64,000 bases of DNA from Evansella cellulosilytica DSM 2522 (GCF_000177235.2 NC_014829.1:2542001-2606000), one strand, 5' to 3'. Positions 9,068 to 21,681 are shown, numbered from the stretch's first letter. Made by a program: numbers and translations. Notes: generated from the sequence alone by a model not told the origin.

Positions 9068-9763
9068 TTAATAAGTCCCATCAACCCATCCATTACGTAT
9101 GGCCTTTACCATCGCTTCTGTACGATCATTAGCCTCCATTTTCTTTAAAATAGAACTTATATTTGTACTTACAGTTGAATTTGCATAAAATAATTTATCA
9201 GCAATTTCTCCATTATTACATCCATCTAAAATTAACTGAAGAATTTCTTGTTCTTTTTTAGTAAAAATAGATGCTACTTTCGAAATATTTAAGCATAGCT
9301 TTTTAAATGGTTTGCTTCTGTTAGTTTTTCGTTCAATCTCAGTCACTAATTCAGTATGAAGGTTAGGTTCTAAAAAAACACCCTTTGTAAACAACGACCT
9401 CAATACTACATTCGTATTTTTTTCTAAATAAGAAAGAGATAATAGGGCATTTACTGGCAATGAGAGAAAAGATAATGATTGCCTCGTAAGTGCGTTACAA
9501 CTAACAATCAATATTTGTGAATTCTCTTGTTTTAAAGAATCAATTTGATACTGAAATAAGTCTGAAGAAATTTCATCTTCACTATTTATTAGATAAAAAA
9601 TCATCTCATTACATTCTTTCTCATTTAAGTTATTTTTTTCCTCATATAAACCTTTAATAATTTTTGATATGTTTTGTTGTAATTCCTTAGTAAGTTTATT
9701 TTTCTTATCAAAATAAATAATTCTAAAATTAGCAGTTGAAAGCCTTTCACTAGTCGTAAACAT
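9068..9763 (-). CDS. LuxR-family transcriptional regulator under c-di-GMP riboswitch
   Basis: A 231-aa protein with a C-terminal LuxR/GerE helix-turn-helix (about residues 165-225: FTKKEQEILQLILDGCNNGE, IADKLFYANSTVSTNISSIL). The N-terminal half looks like a worn receiver domain. It lacks a clear phospho-acceptor DD/D set, so it is probably not a classical response regulator. GGGGGATACATA precedes the ATG. The 5' leader carries a c-di-GMP-I aptamer and an intrinsic terminator. This layout resembles the CsgD/VpsT-type regulators of matrix genes, but that comparison is inference. Confidence 0.85.
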   Translation of the reverse strand: MFTTSERLSTANFRIIYFDKKNKLTKELQQNISKIIKGLYEEKNNLNEKECNEMIFYLINSEDEISSDLFQYQIDSLKQENSQILIVSCNALTRQSLSFLSLPVNALLSLSYLEKNTNVVLRSLFTKGVFLEPNLHTELVTEIERKTNRSKPFKKLCLNISKVASIFTKKEQEILQLILDGCNNGEIADKLFYANSTVSTNISSILKKMEANDRTEAMVKAIRNGWVDGTY

Positions 9764-9834
9764 TATGTATCCCCCTATTCTTATAAATATGTGTAAACCA
9801 ATATCTATTAAGTAACCCTTATAATGAATAATAA

Positions 9835-9874
9835 AAAACCCTCTATTTTACTCCAGTGCAAAATAGAGGGTTTT
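9835..9874 (-). terminator. riboswitch expression-platform terminator
   Basis: On the minus strand, a perfect 15-bp stem (AAAACCCTCTATTTT with its complement) and a 10-nt loop lead into a T-run (GGGTTTTTTATT). It lies 6 nt after the aptamer and 72 bp before the LuxR gene, so ligand binding should set read-through versus termination. I cannot tell from sequence alone whether it is an ON or OFF switch. Confidence 0.85.
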
Positions 9875-9879
9875 ACCCA

Positions 9880-9972
9880 TTATTGTGCAACCGGCTGCCA
9901 TATTATAAAATAATTTAGGCCCTTGGCTTTGCGTCCTTATCTTTCAATAAGTTTGCCTTTATACAATATTTT
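9880..9972 (-). promoter_or_regulatory. c-di-GMP-I (GEMM-I) riboswitch aptamer, copy 1
   Basis: Read on the minus strand the conserved blocks occur in order: AAAGGCAAAC, a GAAA tetraloop, GGACGCAAAGCC, GGGCCTAA, and ATGGCAGCCGGTTGC. The closing P1 helix is TATTGT with ACAATA. This is the GEMM-I consensus, including the GAAA tetraloop and its receptor region. It controls the LuxR-type gene. Confidence 0.92.
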
Positions 9973-10105
9973 TTCAATTAAAAAGTACTATAACTAATTT
10001 ACTATATTTATAGTTTAATCATTTATTGCGAAACGTGCAATAGCAAAATTAAACAATTTAGTAATTTTATTAATATTATTAAAAATTCAAACGTATATAG
10101 TGGGA

Positions 10106-10585
10106 TTACTGATGTTGGTCAACTAGATTATTATCTTTCTCCTTTTCGGTCGCTGTATCACTTTCCTTATCGCTTATACTTTTTTCTATTTCCACTATAT
10201 TATTTTTTTTACTCTTCATTGCCGTTATTTTATCTATATTATTTTTCATTATACTTCTTCCATGGAAATGTCCATTCTCATCAATGATTATTGACTTCAT
10301 TTCTACTGCTCCATCAAGATGGCCTGACTCCAAAATATGAACTTTATTTTGAACTTTAACATTTCCTTTTACCGTTCCAGCAATATACAAGTTACGAGAT
10401 ATTATCCCTTTTTCCACATACCCTTCTTTTCCAATAGTGACATCGCCATCGCATTTTAATTCACCGAATATTTTCCCATCGACTCTGATACTTGATTTCA
10501 CCTGAAACCTGCCTTCTACAGTTGTAGCCTCTCCAATGACTGTACTTACTTCATTAATTTTTTTATCGGATTTATTAGTAAACAT
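10106..10585 (-). CDS. bactofilin (polymer-forming cytoskeletal protein)
   Basis: A 159-aa protein with the DUF583/bactofilin beta-helix repeat pattern in the middle (VEGRFQVKSSIRVDGKIFGE, GYVEKGIISRNLYIAGTVKG, HILESGHLDGAVEMKSI). Charged, likely disordered tails lie on both sides. The start is the second of two adjacent ATGs, 6 nt after GGAGAG. It lies 39 bp downstream of an M23 peptidase gene on the same strand. Bactofilin/M23 pairs localise peptidoglycan hydrolysis in other bacteria, which suggests the same here. Confidence 0.9.
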   Translation of the reverse strand: MFTNKSDKKINEVSTVIGEATTVEGRFQVKSSIRVDGKIFGELKCDGDVTIGKEGYVEKGIISRNLYIAGTVKGNVKVQNKVHILESGHLDGAVEMKSIIIDENGHFHGRSIMKNNIDKITAMKSKKNNIVEIEKSISDKESDTATEKEKDNNLVDQHQ

Positions 10586-10624
10586 CATTTACTCTCCAGG
10601 AAACCTGGATCAACACCTCCTAAA

Positions 10625-11581
10625 TTATTCTATTATCAAATTTTCGTGAAAGATCATATATTGGTATGGATCTACATATTCTCCATTTCTCAAGATTTCA
10701 TAATGAAGATGTACACCTGTACTCCTGCCTGTACTCCCCATCCCTCCTATCATTTCTCCTTTTTTTACATAGTCACCAGCACTTACTTCTATACTATTTA
10801 AGTGTGCATATACCGTCTCATAGGCATCATTATGCTTAATGACTACCATCCTGCCATATCCCCCACTATCCCAACCAGCCTCCGTAACTGTACCATCCGC
10901 AGTTGCATAGATTGGAGTATTAAGAGTACTTGCAATATCTATCCCTGAATGAAAAGATGAAGAGCGTGTGATTGGGTCTATCCTATTACCAAAAGTAGAA
11001 GTGATTCTACCTCCTTCCGTTGGCATTATAGTCGGTATTGAGCGTAATTCTTCTTCGTAAGCTATTAGTCGATCAATTGCTATTTCAAATTCATTTATTA
11101 AGTTCGGTAAGTCATCTCGTATTTCAGTTAGTCTATTAGATATATCATTTATTTCCTCTATTTTAGAAGGGAATTCAATACCTCCACTACCGTCATCTTT
11201 GTAATTTCGTCCTCCAGGTAATTCTAGCTCCAATTCATTCAACTGTTCCTCATAAGCTCTAAACTTTTCAATAGATTGCTGTACTTCTACAGCCTCTATT
11301 TGAAGAGAAGTATACTCTCTTTTCACCTCTTCAACTTCATTATTGGCAACTTCTATTTGTTGATCTCTTAATAATATTTCTTCATTTAATAATTCATTTT
11401 CTACATTTTTCTCTTCAAACAGTAAATAAATATAGACTGATATTAAAGCAGATACGAGAGAGAATAGAACTATTGAGCAAATAAGCATGAATTTAGTTAT
11501 ATGAAATTTTTTAATTGTAGTCTTAGGATCCGAAAAAAGGATAATATTCCAAGGTTTTTGGTATTTATGACGACTACTCAA
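10625..11581 (-). CDS. membrane-anchored M23 peptidoglycan endopeptidase
   Basis: A 318-aa type II membrane protein: cytosolic N-terminus, one membrane helix (about 30-52), a long coiled coil (55-125 and 140-180), then a LytM/M23 domain. Zn ligands are visible in SSSFHSGIDIAS (HxxxD) and GVHLHYEIL (HxH). Coiled-coil M23 proteins of this shape cleave peptidoglycan cross-links or activate other hydrolases. The probable start is TTG at 11581. It is first in an operon with the bactofilin gene. Confidence 0.9.
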   Translation of the reverse strand: MSSRHKYQKPWNIILFSDPKTTIKKFHITKFMLICSIVLFSLVSALISVYIYLLFEEKNVENELLNEEILLRDQQIEVANNEVEEVKREYTSLQIEAVEVQQSIEKFRAYEEQLNELELELPGGRNYKDDGSGGIEFPSKIEEINDISNRLTEIRDDLPNLINEFEIAIDRLIAYEEELRSIPTIMPTEGGRITSTFGNRIDPITRSSSFHSGIDIASTLNTPIYATADGTVTEAGWDSGGYGRMVVIKHNDAYETVYAHLNSIEVSAGDYVKKGEMIGGMGSTGRSTGVHLHYEILRNGEYVDPYQYMIFHENLIIE

Positions 11582-11955
11582 AGAACACCACTTCTTTCTT
11601 TAAATAAGATAATACTAAAAATGCTTTTCTATAATCTTTTATAAATATTAGTAGTAAATATATATGGTAGTAATCATATTTTATGTTTATAAATCCCAGC
11701 CTTGCTTCTCTTCAATGTACACTAATAGGTTTTGATGAAACGACACCTACTGCTTATATTCTCGAATTCAATGATGTTAACAATGTTATACTTTACCTTT
11801 TGATACATCACAAATTGTCCTAAGTATCTTTATATGATAGACATTTAGTTAAGATTGAATTTTCTGTTTCCATGGCATACTAAAAAAACAAAATGCAAAA
11901 ATATCTAGCTTCTCAAATACCAATATCATTTTACTTAGTTATTTATTCAAAAAAA

Positions 11956-11993
11956 GGGCCGTCTCAGAAGGTATTGATACCTTTGGACAACCC
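11956..11993 (-). terminator. terminator after glucanase gene
   Basis: On the minus strand an imperfect stem (GGG..GTC..AAGGTAT pairs with its complement) is followed by a run of seven T. It lies 36 bp after the stop of the GH16 gene. Confidence 0.75.
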
Positions 11994-12028
11994 AATACGA
12001 ATATTATTCATTATTATTTTATATTTAA

Positions 12029-13168
12029 CTATTCATTCTTGAACCAAAACTCACTTAAATTCGCTGAACCATTCGTTGATACAATATATATATCATGCAC
12101 TCCATGTACAGTTGAATCTAACGAAGGAGTTCCACTCCATTGATAAGTACCCCAATCTCCTGTAGGTTCGTAATTGACAGTTCCAATTATTTGCCCATTT
12201 GGACTTCCTATTCGAATATCAAAACTACCGCTGAGCGCAGATGCATAACTAACTGCAAAAGCATTATAACCAGTAGATAAATCTACATTATTAAATTTAA
12301 TCCAATTACCTGGATCAAATCCACCGATGCCACAATCCCAAGAGTTTACTCCACTTGCATCATTAAAATCACACGCGTGCAATTGAAAGTCAGGAGCTGT
12401 TGGGCTATACGAATCCCCATTGTTTGGAGTATAACGTACCCATTCGTATGTCGCTTGAGCATTCTGACCATTATATTGACCAGCCCATTCATCAATACCA
12501 TACGTATTCCAAATATTCATCATAATCTTACTTGGATTACTTGGTATGTTCTCCGTTGCAGTTGCCACCAACTCCCCGTTAACATACCAACTTATATGAT
12601 CCTCTTGCCAGTCAAACGCATACGTATTAAAACTATCTGCTGCATCAAACCCTAAATCGTAAAGTATTTCATTCCCTCCTACACCGTCCGTATAATAATT
12701 GAATTGAACCTTCGTAGTGTCGTTTCCTAGAAATTCAATATCAATTTCATCCCATGGTGCTCCGTTATATGAAGGACCTGTATATGTGAAGAAAGAAGAA
12801 ATTACCCCCGATACATTTGATGGTTTCATAGACACTTCATACAACCCATATCCATAAAAATTACTCGTCGCATACTCTGCACACTCATAGTTATACGGGG
12901 CTTCGTAAGAATAATTTGTACGAAGCGATAACTCCATTTCCCCTCCATTAAAATTAACCCGGTCTTCACTCCAATGACAACCGAAAAAGACATCGTCATT
13001 CCTCCAACCATCAGAAATCTGCCAGTTATGATGATCGTGACCTTGGAACGAATGATAAACTTCGTCCTCAGTTACTGGGTTATAAGCAAATGTCACCCCC
13101 ATTAAAGACATCATCATTAGCGTCAGCACAACGATTCTAATAGCTTTGTTAATTTTAATAATAATCAC
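12029..13168 (-). CDS. secreted beta-1,3-1,4-glucanase (lichenase), GH16 with C-terminal CBM6
   Basis: A signal peptide (residues 1-28, ending VTFA) is followed by a GH16 domain (about 35-240). The catalytic motif WDEIDIEFLG holds the nucleophile and acid/base Glu pair, and the aromatic/acidic pattern is that of BglS-type lichenases. The C-terminal part (about 265-379: GNWIKFNNVDLSTGYNAFAV, LSEFWFKN) is a family 6 carbohydrate-binding module. It should hydrolyse mixed-linkage glucans outside the cell. The GTG start is awkward because AGGAG overlaps it; initiation a few codons later at a rare ATT is possible. Confidence 0.88.
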   Translation of the reverse strand: MIIIKINKAIRIVVLTLMMMSLMGVTFAYNPVTEDEVYHSFQGHDHHNWQISDGWRNDDVFFGCHWSEDRVNFNGGEMELSLRTNYSYEAPYNYECAEYATSNFYGYGLYEVSMKPSNVSGVISSFFTYTGPSYNGAPWDEIDIEFLGNDTTKVQFNYYTDGVGGNEILYDLGFDAADSFNTYAFDWQEDHISWYVNGELVATATENIPSNPSKIMMNIWNTYGIDEWAGQYNGQNAQATYEWVRYTPNNGDSYSPTAPDFQLHACDFNDASGVNSWDCGIGGFDPGNWIKFNNVDLSTGYNAFAVSYASALSGSFDIRIGSPNGQIIGTVNYEPTGDWGTYQWSGTPSLDSTVHGVHDIYIVSTNGSANLSEFWFKNE

Positions 13169-13236
13169 TCCTAAATATAGTTTTATTGAGATATCTTTCT
13201 ATAGTTAGCTAGATTGAACTTGATGCAGCAAAATAA

Positions 13237-13480
13237 CTATTTTTCTACTAAGCTACTACTTTTTTTTACTGTTCTGAAGTAAATAACAATTCCAGTCGCA
13301 AGAGCTAAGAGACCAATAAGTAAATTGTTATAGAAAGAAGTAGCTGTATCAGGTAATTTTTCACCATCTTTGTTGCTAGATTATATAGCATCTTCAGCTT
13401 CCTCGTCTTCTTTATCTTAGATAACTGGATCTTCTATTTGAGGCTCTTCAGTTCCTGGACCTTCTGTTCCTTACAGAAAC
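13237..13480 (-). pseudogene. remnant of a sortase-anchored cell-wall protein (C-terminus)
   Basis: One reading frame gives an acidic linker (GTEGPGTEEPQIEDPVI), then SSNKDGEKLPDTATSF with an LPxTG-type LPDTA sorting motif, a membrane helix (LLIGLLALATGIVIYF) and a basic tail ending SSSLVEK. At least three in-frame TAA codons interrupt the linker and no start is found, so only the decayed 3' end survives. LPDT-type signals are those of the B. subtilis YhcS sortase. It lies just upstream of the glucanase on the same strand and may be the tail of a former wall-bound relative. Confidence 0.8.
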
Positions 13481-13504
13481 CTAAATAATCATCCCCCCTT
13501 TATA

Positions 13505-13516
13505 GTAAACGCTTTC
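13505..13516. promoter_or_regulatory. cre-like half-palindrome (weak)
   Basis: GTAAACGCTTTC resembles the CcpA catabolite-repression element core. It lies upstream of the dead wall-protein gene and the glucanase. The terminal bases of the consensus are not conserved, so confidence is low. Confidence 0.3.
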
Positions 13517-13581
13517 TTTTTAATGTAGGATTCTGATTTACTTACTTATGAATTTTACTTCATACGATAAAAGATCAAATG

Positions 13582-13597
13582 ACTAACGCGCGTTAGT
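13582..13597. promoter_or_regulatory. perfect 16-bp palindrome, operator-like
   Basis: ACTAACGCGCGTTAGT is its own reverse complement. ACTAAC...GTTAGT palindromes are common operators of TetR-type repressors. No such regulator is visible nearby; the regulated gene may have been the decayed wall protein. Confidence 0.45.
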
Positions 13598-13662
13598 TGT
13601 GGTAAAAAAATAATAAATATTACTAATATGTAATATTTATAACTTTTGTAACCCACTGTGTT

Positions 13663-13676
13663 GGAAAGCGTTTTCA
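13663..13676. promoter_or_regulatory. cre-like site
   Basis: GGAAAGCGTTTTCA matches the cre consensus (TGWAANCGNTNWCA) except at the first base. Together with the weaker site at 13505 it suggests the glucan-utilisation region was under CcpA control. Confidence 0.4.
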
Positions 13677-13884
13677 AATATTATTATATTCTATATTCTT
13701 TTTAATTTCAATCATTATCTCCTTGTATTTATCGTTGTATTTTAACTTTGGTATTATTATTTTTTAAAGAAAGCTTTGTTCTCCTGTGATAATTGATATT
13801 GGTTTGTGCTTCTTTTTGGAAAGTAGTATCACTACTGTTCTATAATTTATTTTTGTTCGGTGGTTTTTTCTTTTGGATACAATT

Positions 13885-14570
13885 GAACTTCTATGACGAC
13901 CTTTGTGCATTGAGTTTTAAATTTTCGGGCAGCATTGCTTGCCTATGGTGACCTTCGTTGAGTGCGGTCTTGGTTTTGGGGTAGCATTGGCTTCCTATGA
14001 TGACCTTCGTTGAATGAGGTTTGGCTTTTGGGGCAGCATTGCTTCTCTATGATGACCTTCGTTGAATGAGGTTTGGCTTTTGGGGCAGCATTGCTTCTCT
14101 ATGATGATATTCGTGAATTGTTTTTTTGATTTTCGGGTAGCATTGCTTAGCTATGACACACTTTATTCGTATCGACATACTTTCTCACGTGTCATTGCAC
14201 TTCTATGATACACTTTATTTGTTCCTACTACTTTCTCATGCGTCATTGCCTTCGTATGACACACTTTATTCGTTTCCACATAAATCTTCACGTGTCATTG
14301 CACTTCTATGACACACTTTATTTTGATCCCACTACTTTCTCACGTGTCATTGAGCTCGTATGATACACCTTATTCGTTTCCTCCAACATTCTCATGCGTC
14401 ATTGCCTTCGTATGACACACTTTATTTCATTCCCACTACTTTCTCGCGTGTCATTGGCCTCGTATGATACACTTTATTCCGTTCCTCCCACTTTCTCATG
14501 CATCATTCCACTTCTATGACACACTTTATTCGTTTCCATATACTATATCTAACGCATCATTGCCCCTCCC
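13885..14570. repeat. 52-bp tandem repeat array, 13 units in two subfamilies
   Basis: The anchor CTATGA (or a close variant) recurs with its TGA at 13894, 13946, 13998, 14050, 14102, 14154, 14206, 14257, 14309, 14361, 14413, 14465 and 14517. The spacing is 52 bp in eleven intervals and 51 in one. The first five units share GACCTTCGTTGAATGAGG and a TTTTGGGGCAGCATTGCTT block. The later eight share ACACTTTATTCGTT and an ACTTTCTCACGTGTCATTG block. Both subfamilies keep the CATTGCNCTTCTATGA core in the same register, so they descend from one unit. Units of the second group form a hairpin (GTGTCAT with ATGACAC). The period is not a multiple of three and there is no long frame, so it is non-coding. 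Confidence 0.92.
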
Positions 14571-14659
14571 TAAAAGAACACTCCTCATTCATTTCACCAC
14601 ATTTATCAAATCAAACCCTACCTTCGGTACACAAAAGCCCAAATCCTAAACAAAATAAA

Positions 14660-14688
14660 AAAAGCCACTCTCTATTGAGGATGACTTT
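14660..14688 (-). terminator. rRNA operon terminator
   Basis: On the minus strand, just after 5S, an imperfect stem (GTCATCCTC with GAGAGTGGC) is followed by TTTTTTTATTTTG. Confidence 0.8.
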
Positions 14689-14691
14689 ATC

Positions 14692-14808
14692 TGCCCAGCA
14701 ACGTCCTACTTTCACAGGGGGAAACCCCCAACTATCATCGGCGCTGGAGAGCTTAACTACCGTGTTCGGCATGGGAACGGGTGTGACCTCTCCGCTATCG
14801 TCACTGGA
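14692..14808 (-). rRNA. rrf: 5S ribosomal RNA
   Basis: About 117 nt. The conserved core reads ACCCGTTCCCATGCCGAACA, followed by GTTAAGCTCTCCAGCGCC. The terminal helix is CCAGTGACG...GTTGCTGGG. It is the last gene of the rRNA operon; ends are estimated within a few bases. Confidence 0.96.
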
Positions 14809-14824
14809 CTATGTATGAGAGTTT

Positions 14825-14850
14825 ATCCTCTCAAAACTAGATAACATATT
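14825..14850 (-). other. 23S precursor processing stem, 3' arm
   Basis: Minus-strand TTATCTAGTTTTGAGAGG is complementary to CCTTTGAAAACTAGATAA found just before 23S at 17917-17942. The two arms bring the ends of pre-23S together for RNase cleavage. Confidence 0.75.
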
Positions 14851-14878
14851 CTGATTAAATGATCGTCTTAGTAAAGTT

Positions 14879-17811
<2,933 letters not shown>

Positions 17812-17916
17812 CTAAAAAGTGTGGCGTCTTACATTCGCCTTAACTAAGACACACAGTTGATTTCGTTAGAAGAATAGACTTCTATTGATATCTACTGGTG
17901 ATCATTTAAATCAGTT

Positions 17917-17942
17917 TTTGTTATCTAGTTTTCAAAGGACAA
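17917..17942 (-). other. 23S precursor processing stem, 5' arm
   Basis: Minus-strand CCTTTGAAAACTAGATAA pairs with the arm after 23S at 14825-14850. Confidence 0.75.
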
Positions 17943-18039
17943 ATCGCACCACGCAAGTGTGCGATAATCAAGTAGTTGTGCTGTCTTTTGAACTGATACG
18001 CGTTAGCGTTCAGCGAGCACAACGACTTTATTTTGAGAG

Positions 18040-18066
18040 TATGACCTCTCAAAACTAAACAAAAAG
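18040..18066 (-). other. 16S precursor processing stem, 3' arm
   Basis: Minus-strand TTTTGTTTAGTTTTGAGAGG is complementary to the arm upstream of 16S at 19815-19840 (CCTTTGAAAACTAAACAAAA). Confidence 0.75.
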
Positions 18067-18135
18067 TACCAAAGCGAAGTTCGAAAGTAATGAGCTTTAT
18101 GTTTCTACAGTTGTTGTAGAAAATAACTGCTCCTT

Positions 18136-19692
<1,557 letters not shown>

Positions 19693-19814
19693 ATTGTTGA
19701 GTTCGATGTCTCTGACATCAAGCCAAATTTTGGCTAATTTTTAAATCTTATTGACGGGATATCCTTTCATCAATCGTATATACGACCAATGTGTCTATCC
19801 CACTTCGCTTGGCT

Positions 19815-19840
19815 TTTTGTTTAGTTTTCAAAGGTCAAAA
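19815..19840 (-). other. 16S precursor processing stem, 5' arm
   Basis: Minus-strand CCTTTGAAAACTAAACAAAA pairs with the arm at 18040-18066 and encloses the 16S gene. Confidence 0.75.
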
Positions 19841-19871
19841 TTCATGTTGTTGTTTTTGCAGCAACTCTTAT

Positions 19872-19900
19872 ACTATATCAGGATAACAATTTGCTGTCAA
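19872..19900 (-). promoter_or_regulatory. rRNA operon promoter P2
   Basis: Minus strand: TTGACA (19895-19900), 17-nt spacer, TATAGT (19872-19877), about 170 bp before 16S. Confidence 0.8.
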
Positions 19901-19947
19901 CAACTTTTTTTGTGTTAATGTCATTATACTTTTAACGACAGATTTAT

Positions 19948-19977
19948 ATAATATCACAATCCAAGTTTTCACGTCAA
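19948..19977 (-). promoter_or_regulatory. rRNA operon promoter P1
   Basis: Minus strand: TTGACG (19972-19977), 18-nt spacer, TATTAT (19948-19953). Tandem P1/P2 promoters are usual for Bacillus rrn operons. I see nothing else to annotate between here and 20369. Confidence 0.6.
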
Positions 19978-20368
19978 TAATTATTTCAATAAAATTTATG
20001 AAAGTTGTTATGAAATAACTTGGACATTTAATATAACATGTCTCGACAACGTGATGCAAAGGTAACTTTTGGAATTTTTTTATTTTCTATTTTCCACGAT
20101 GAAGCTTCTTATACAGTACAAGTTATTTCATGCAAGTAGTATTATAAATAGTAACTCTCCCTTAAATAATATCTCCGTGTATCGAGGACTCGAAGGCATC
20201 TAATTAGCTAATATTAAGTTTTATCACAACATACTAATTCCCAAAAGTTTTATCTCGTTCTATCATTATAATATTAAAACTAATTGGAATAGCTAATTAA
20301 AAAGATCAACCTTAAAGTGATTCACTAAAAAGTTAATCTAGTTATTACATATTATATAGAAGAAAAAT

Positions 20369-20935
20369 TTATCCCTCTTCTGTAAAATGAAAAGAAAGAA
20401 TGAGTGAGTAGGTGTTATCTTCATCAAAATTGATCACTACATTGAGCACTTGATTATTCTCTTTATTTTCAGCACTATAAGTCACATGGTTTTCTGTACT
20501 GTACGTATAACCAATGTCAAATCCGTTACTGTTTATCGTGTTTTCATATAAATCGCTTAACTCTTCAATATTTCCACTTCCTGATAAGTATACATTAATA
20601 GCATTGTAGTTGTCCTCAGTATAAGAGGTTACCGAATCTGTTTTTGCGTTTTCTGGTATTGGTATAAATGCTGGAAAATCTTCTGGGATTTCTGTACTCC
20701 CAAATGTTACTTCAACATTCTCTCCTTCTCCATCGCTTACATTCATTTGAAATCCATCGGTTTCGTCTCCACTAAAATCAAACGAAGCTTCCCCATCCTC
20801 GTCCCTTATTGTGAGATCAAACTTATCGTCATCTACATTAATATCCACTTGATCAAGAAATGGAATGTTAAAACAACCAGCTAGTAAAGAAGTTGTGAAC
20901 ATTAAAAGAATAATGAATTGAGTCCTTTTATTCAT
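20369..20935 (-). CDS. lipoprotein of unknown function, paralogue A (FIPIPE domain)
   Basis: A 188-aa protein with signal peptide and lipobox LLAGC (Cys 21), then an acidic beta-rich region. From about residue 85 it carries EIPEDFPAFIPIPENAK and a following IEELSDLYEN block. The same block occurs in the next gene upstream (MPEEIPSFIPIPEGAV, FEELKPLYDN), so the two are diverged tandem duplicates. No enzyme motif is visible. It should be anchored to the outer face of the membrane. Function unknown. Confidence 0.8.
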   Translation of the reverse strand: MNKRTQFIILLMFTTSLLAGCFNIPFLDQVDINVDDDKFDLTIRDEDGEASFDFSGDETDGFQMNVSDGEGENVEVTFGSTEIPEDFPAFIPIPENAKTDSVTSYTEDNYNAINVYLSGSGNIEELSDLYENTINSNGFDIGYTYSTENHVTYSAENKENNQVLNVVINFDEDNTYSLILSFHFTEEG

Positions 20936-20977
20936 ACATAATACTCCCTTATTTTAAATTTTTGTTACAAGTGACTA

Positions 20978-21559
20978 TTATTGTTCAATTATATATTGCA
21001 ATCTTATTGAAACTGCTTCGCCATCCTTCCTTTCAGCATGAATGTGAAACCCTTCTCCTATATCTTGATTATGACAAGCTAGGTTGAATAAATTACTCAA
21101 CAAATTAGAAGATGCTATTTCACAGCCATTTTCTACCGCAGTATTATCATAAAGAGGTTTCAGTTCTTCAAATTCAACATTCACTACAAGCCTCACTTGA
21201 ATAATGTGATGCATATCATCTGTATGTTCAGAAATATCCTCAATTACCGCACCTTCCGGAATTGGTATAAATGATGGAATTTCCTCCGGCATTTCTAACC
21301 CTTTATCAACGAGGTCTCCTTCTTTACTTTCCACATTAATACTCTCATTGTTACCCACACTAGCATCCGTATTTTCTGCTGAGACTTCATCAAGTTCTTC
21401 TTCAGTCTCCTCCTCTACATCACCATCTGTATCTCTTTCATCTAACTCATTCGTTGAAAATGTCTCATTTATATCTCGGTTGCGATCCTCTTCCGAGCTA
21501 CATCCGAAAAGTAATAAGAATGCGACATAAATCAGAGTATAAATAAAATATTTGCTCAT
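20978..21559 (-). CDS. lipoprotein of unknown function, paralogue B (FIPIPE domain)
   Basis: A 193-aa protein with lipobox LLLFGC (Cys 20), then a very acidic linker (about 25-95) and a C-terminal domain that aligns with paralogue A around PSFIPIPEGA. It also has two Cys (C144 in ENGCEI and C157 in NLACHN) that could form a disulfide. AAGGGGGG precedes the ATG. It lies 42 bp upstream of paralogue A, probably the same transcript. Confidence 0.8.
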   Translation of the reverse strand: MSKYFIYTLIYVAFLLLFGCSSEEDRNRDINETFSTNELDERDTDGDVEEETEEELDEVSAENTDASVGNNESINVESKEGDLVDKGLEMPEEIPSFIPIPEGAVIEDISEHTDDMHHIIQVRLVVNVEFEELKPLYDNTAVENGCEIASSNLLSNLFNLACHNQDIGEGFHIHAERKDGEAVSIRLQYIIEQ

Positions 21560-21638
21560 GTTATCCCCCCTTTATTTTCCACCACACTATACTAATACAC
21601 GAATGTTAAAGAGAGGTTAAATAACATAAATTAAATCA

Positions 21639-21681
21639 AAAAAACGTAATAACAGCTTCGTGAAGCTGTATTACGTTTTTT
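21639..21681. terminator. bidirectional-type terminator
   Basis: The stem AAAACGTAATA-ACAGCTTC pairs with GAAGCTGTATTACGTTTT (one bulged A), with A- and T-runs on its sides. It lies upstream of the lipoprotein pair and 310 bp below serA. Confidence 0.7.

Larger units (their letters stand above)
17812..18135 (-). other. 16S-23S spacer without tRNA genes
   Basis: A 324-bp internal spacer. I looked for tRNA-Ile and tRNA-Ala and see no T-arm or anticodon-arm pattern. It carries the 5' arm of the 23S processing stem (17917-17942) and the 3' arm of the 16S stem (18040-18066). Confidence 0.8.

Noticed and set aside
13885-14570. Possible CRISPR array
   Set aside because: The whole 52-bp unit is repeated with a gradual change between subfamilies; there are no unique spacers and no cas genes.
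17812-18135. tRNA-Ile/tRNA-Ala in the 16S-23S spacer
   Set aside because: No acceptor, anticodon or T-arm sequence is present.
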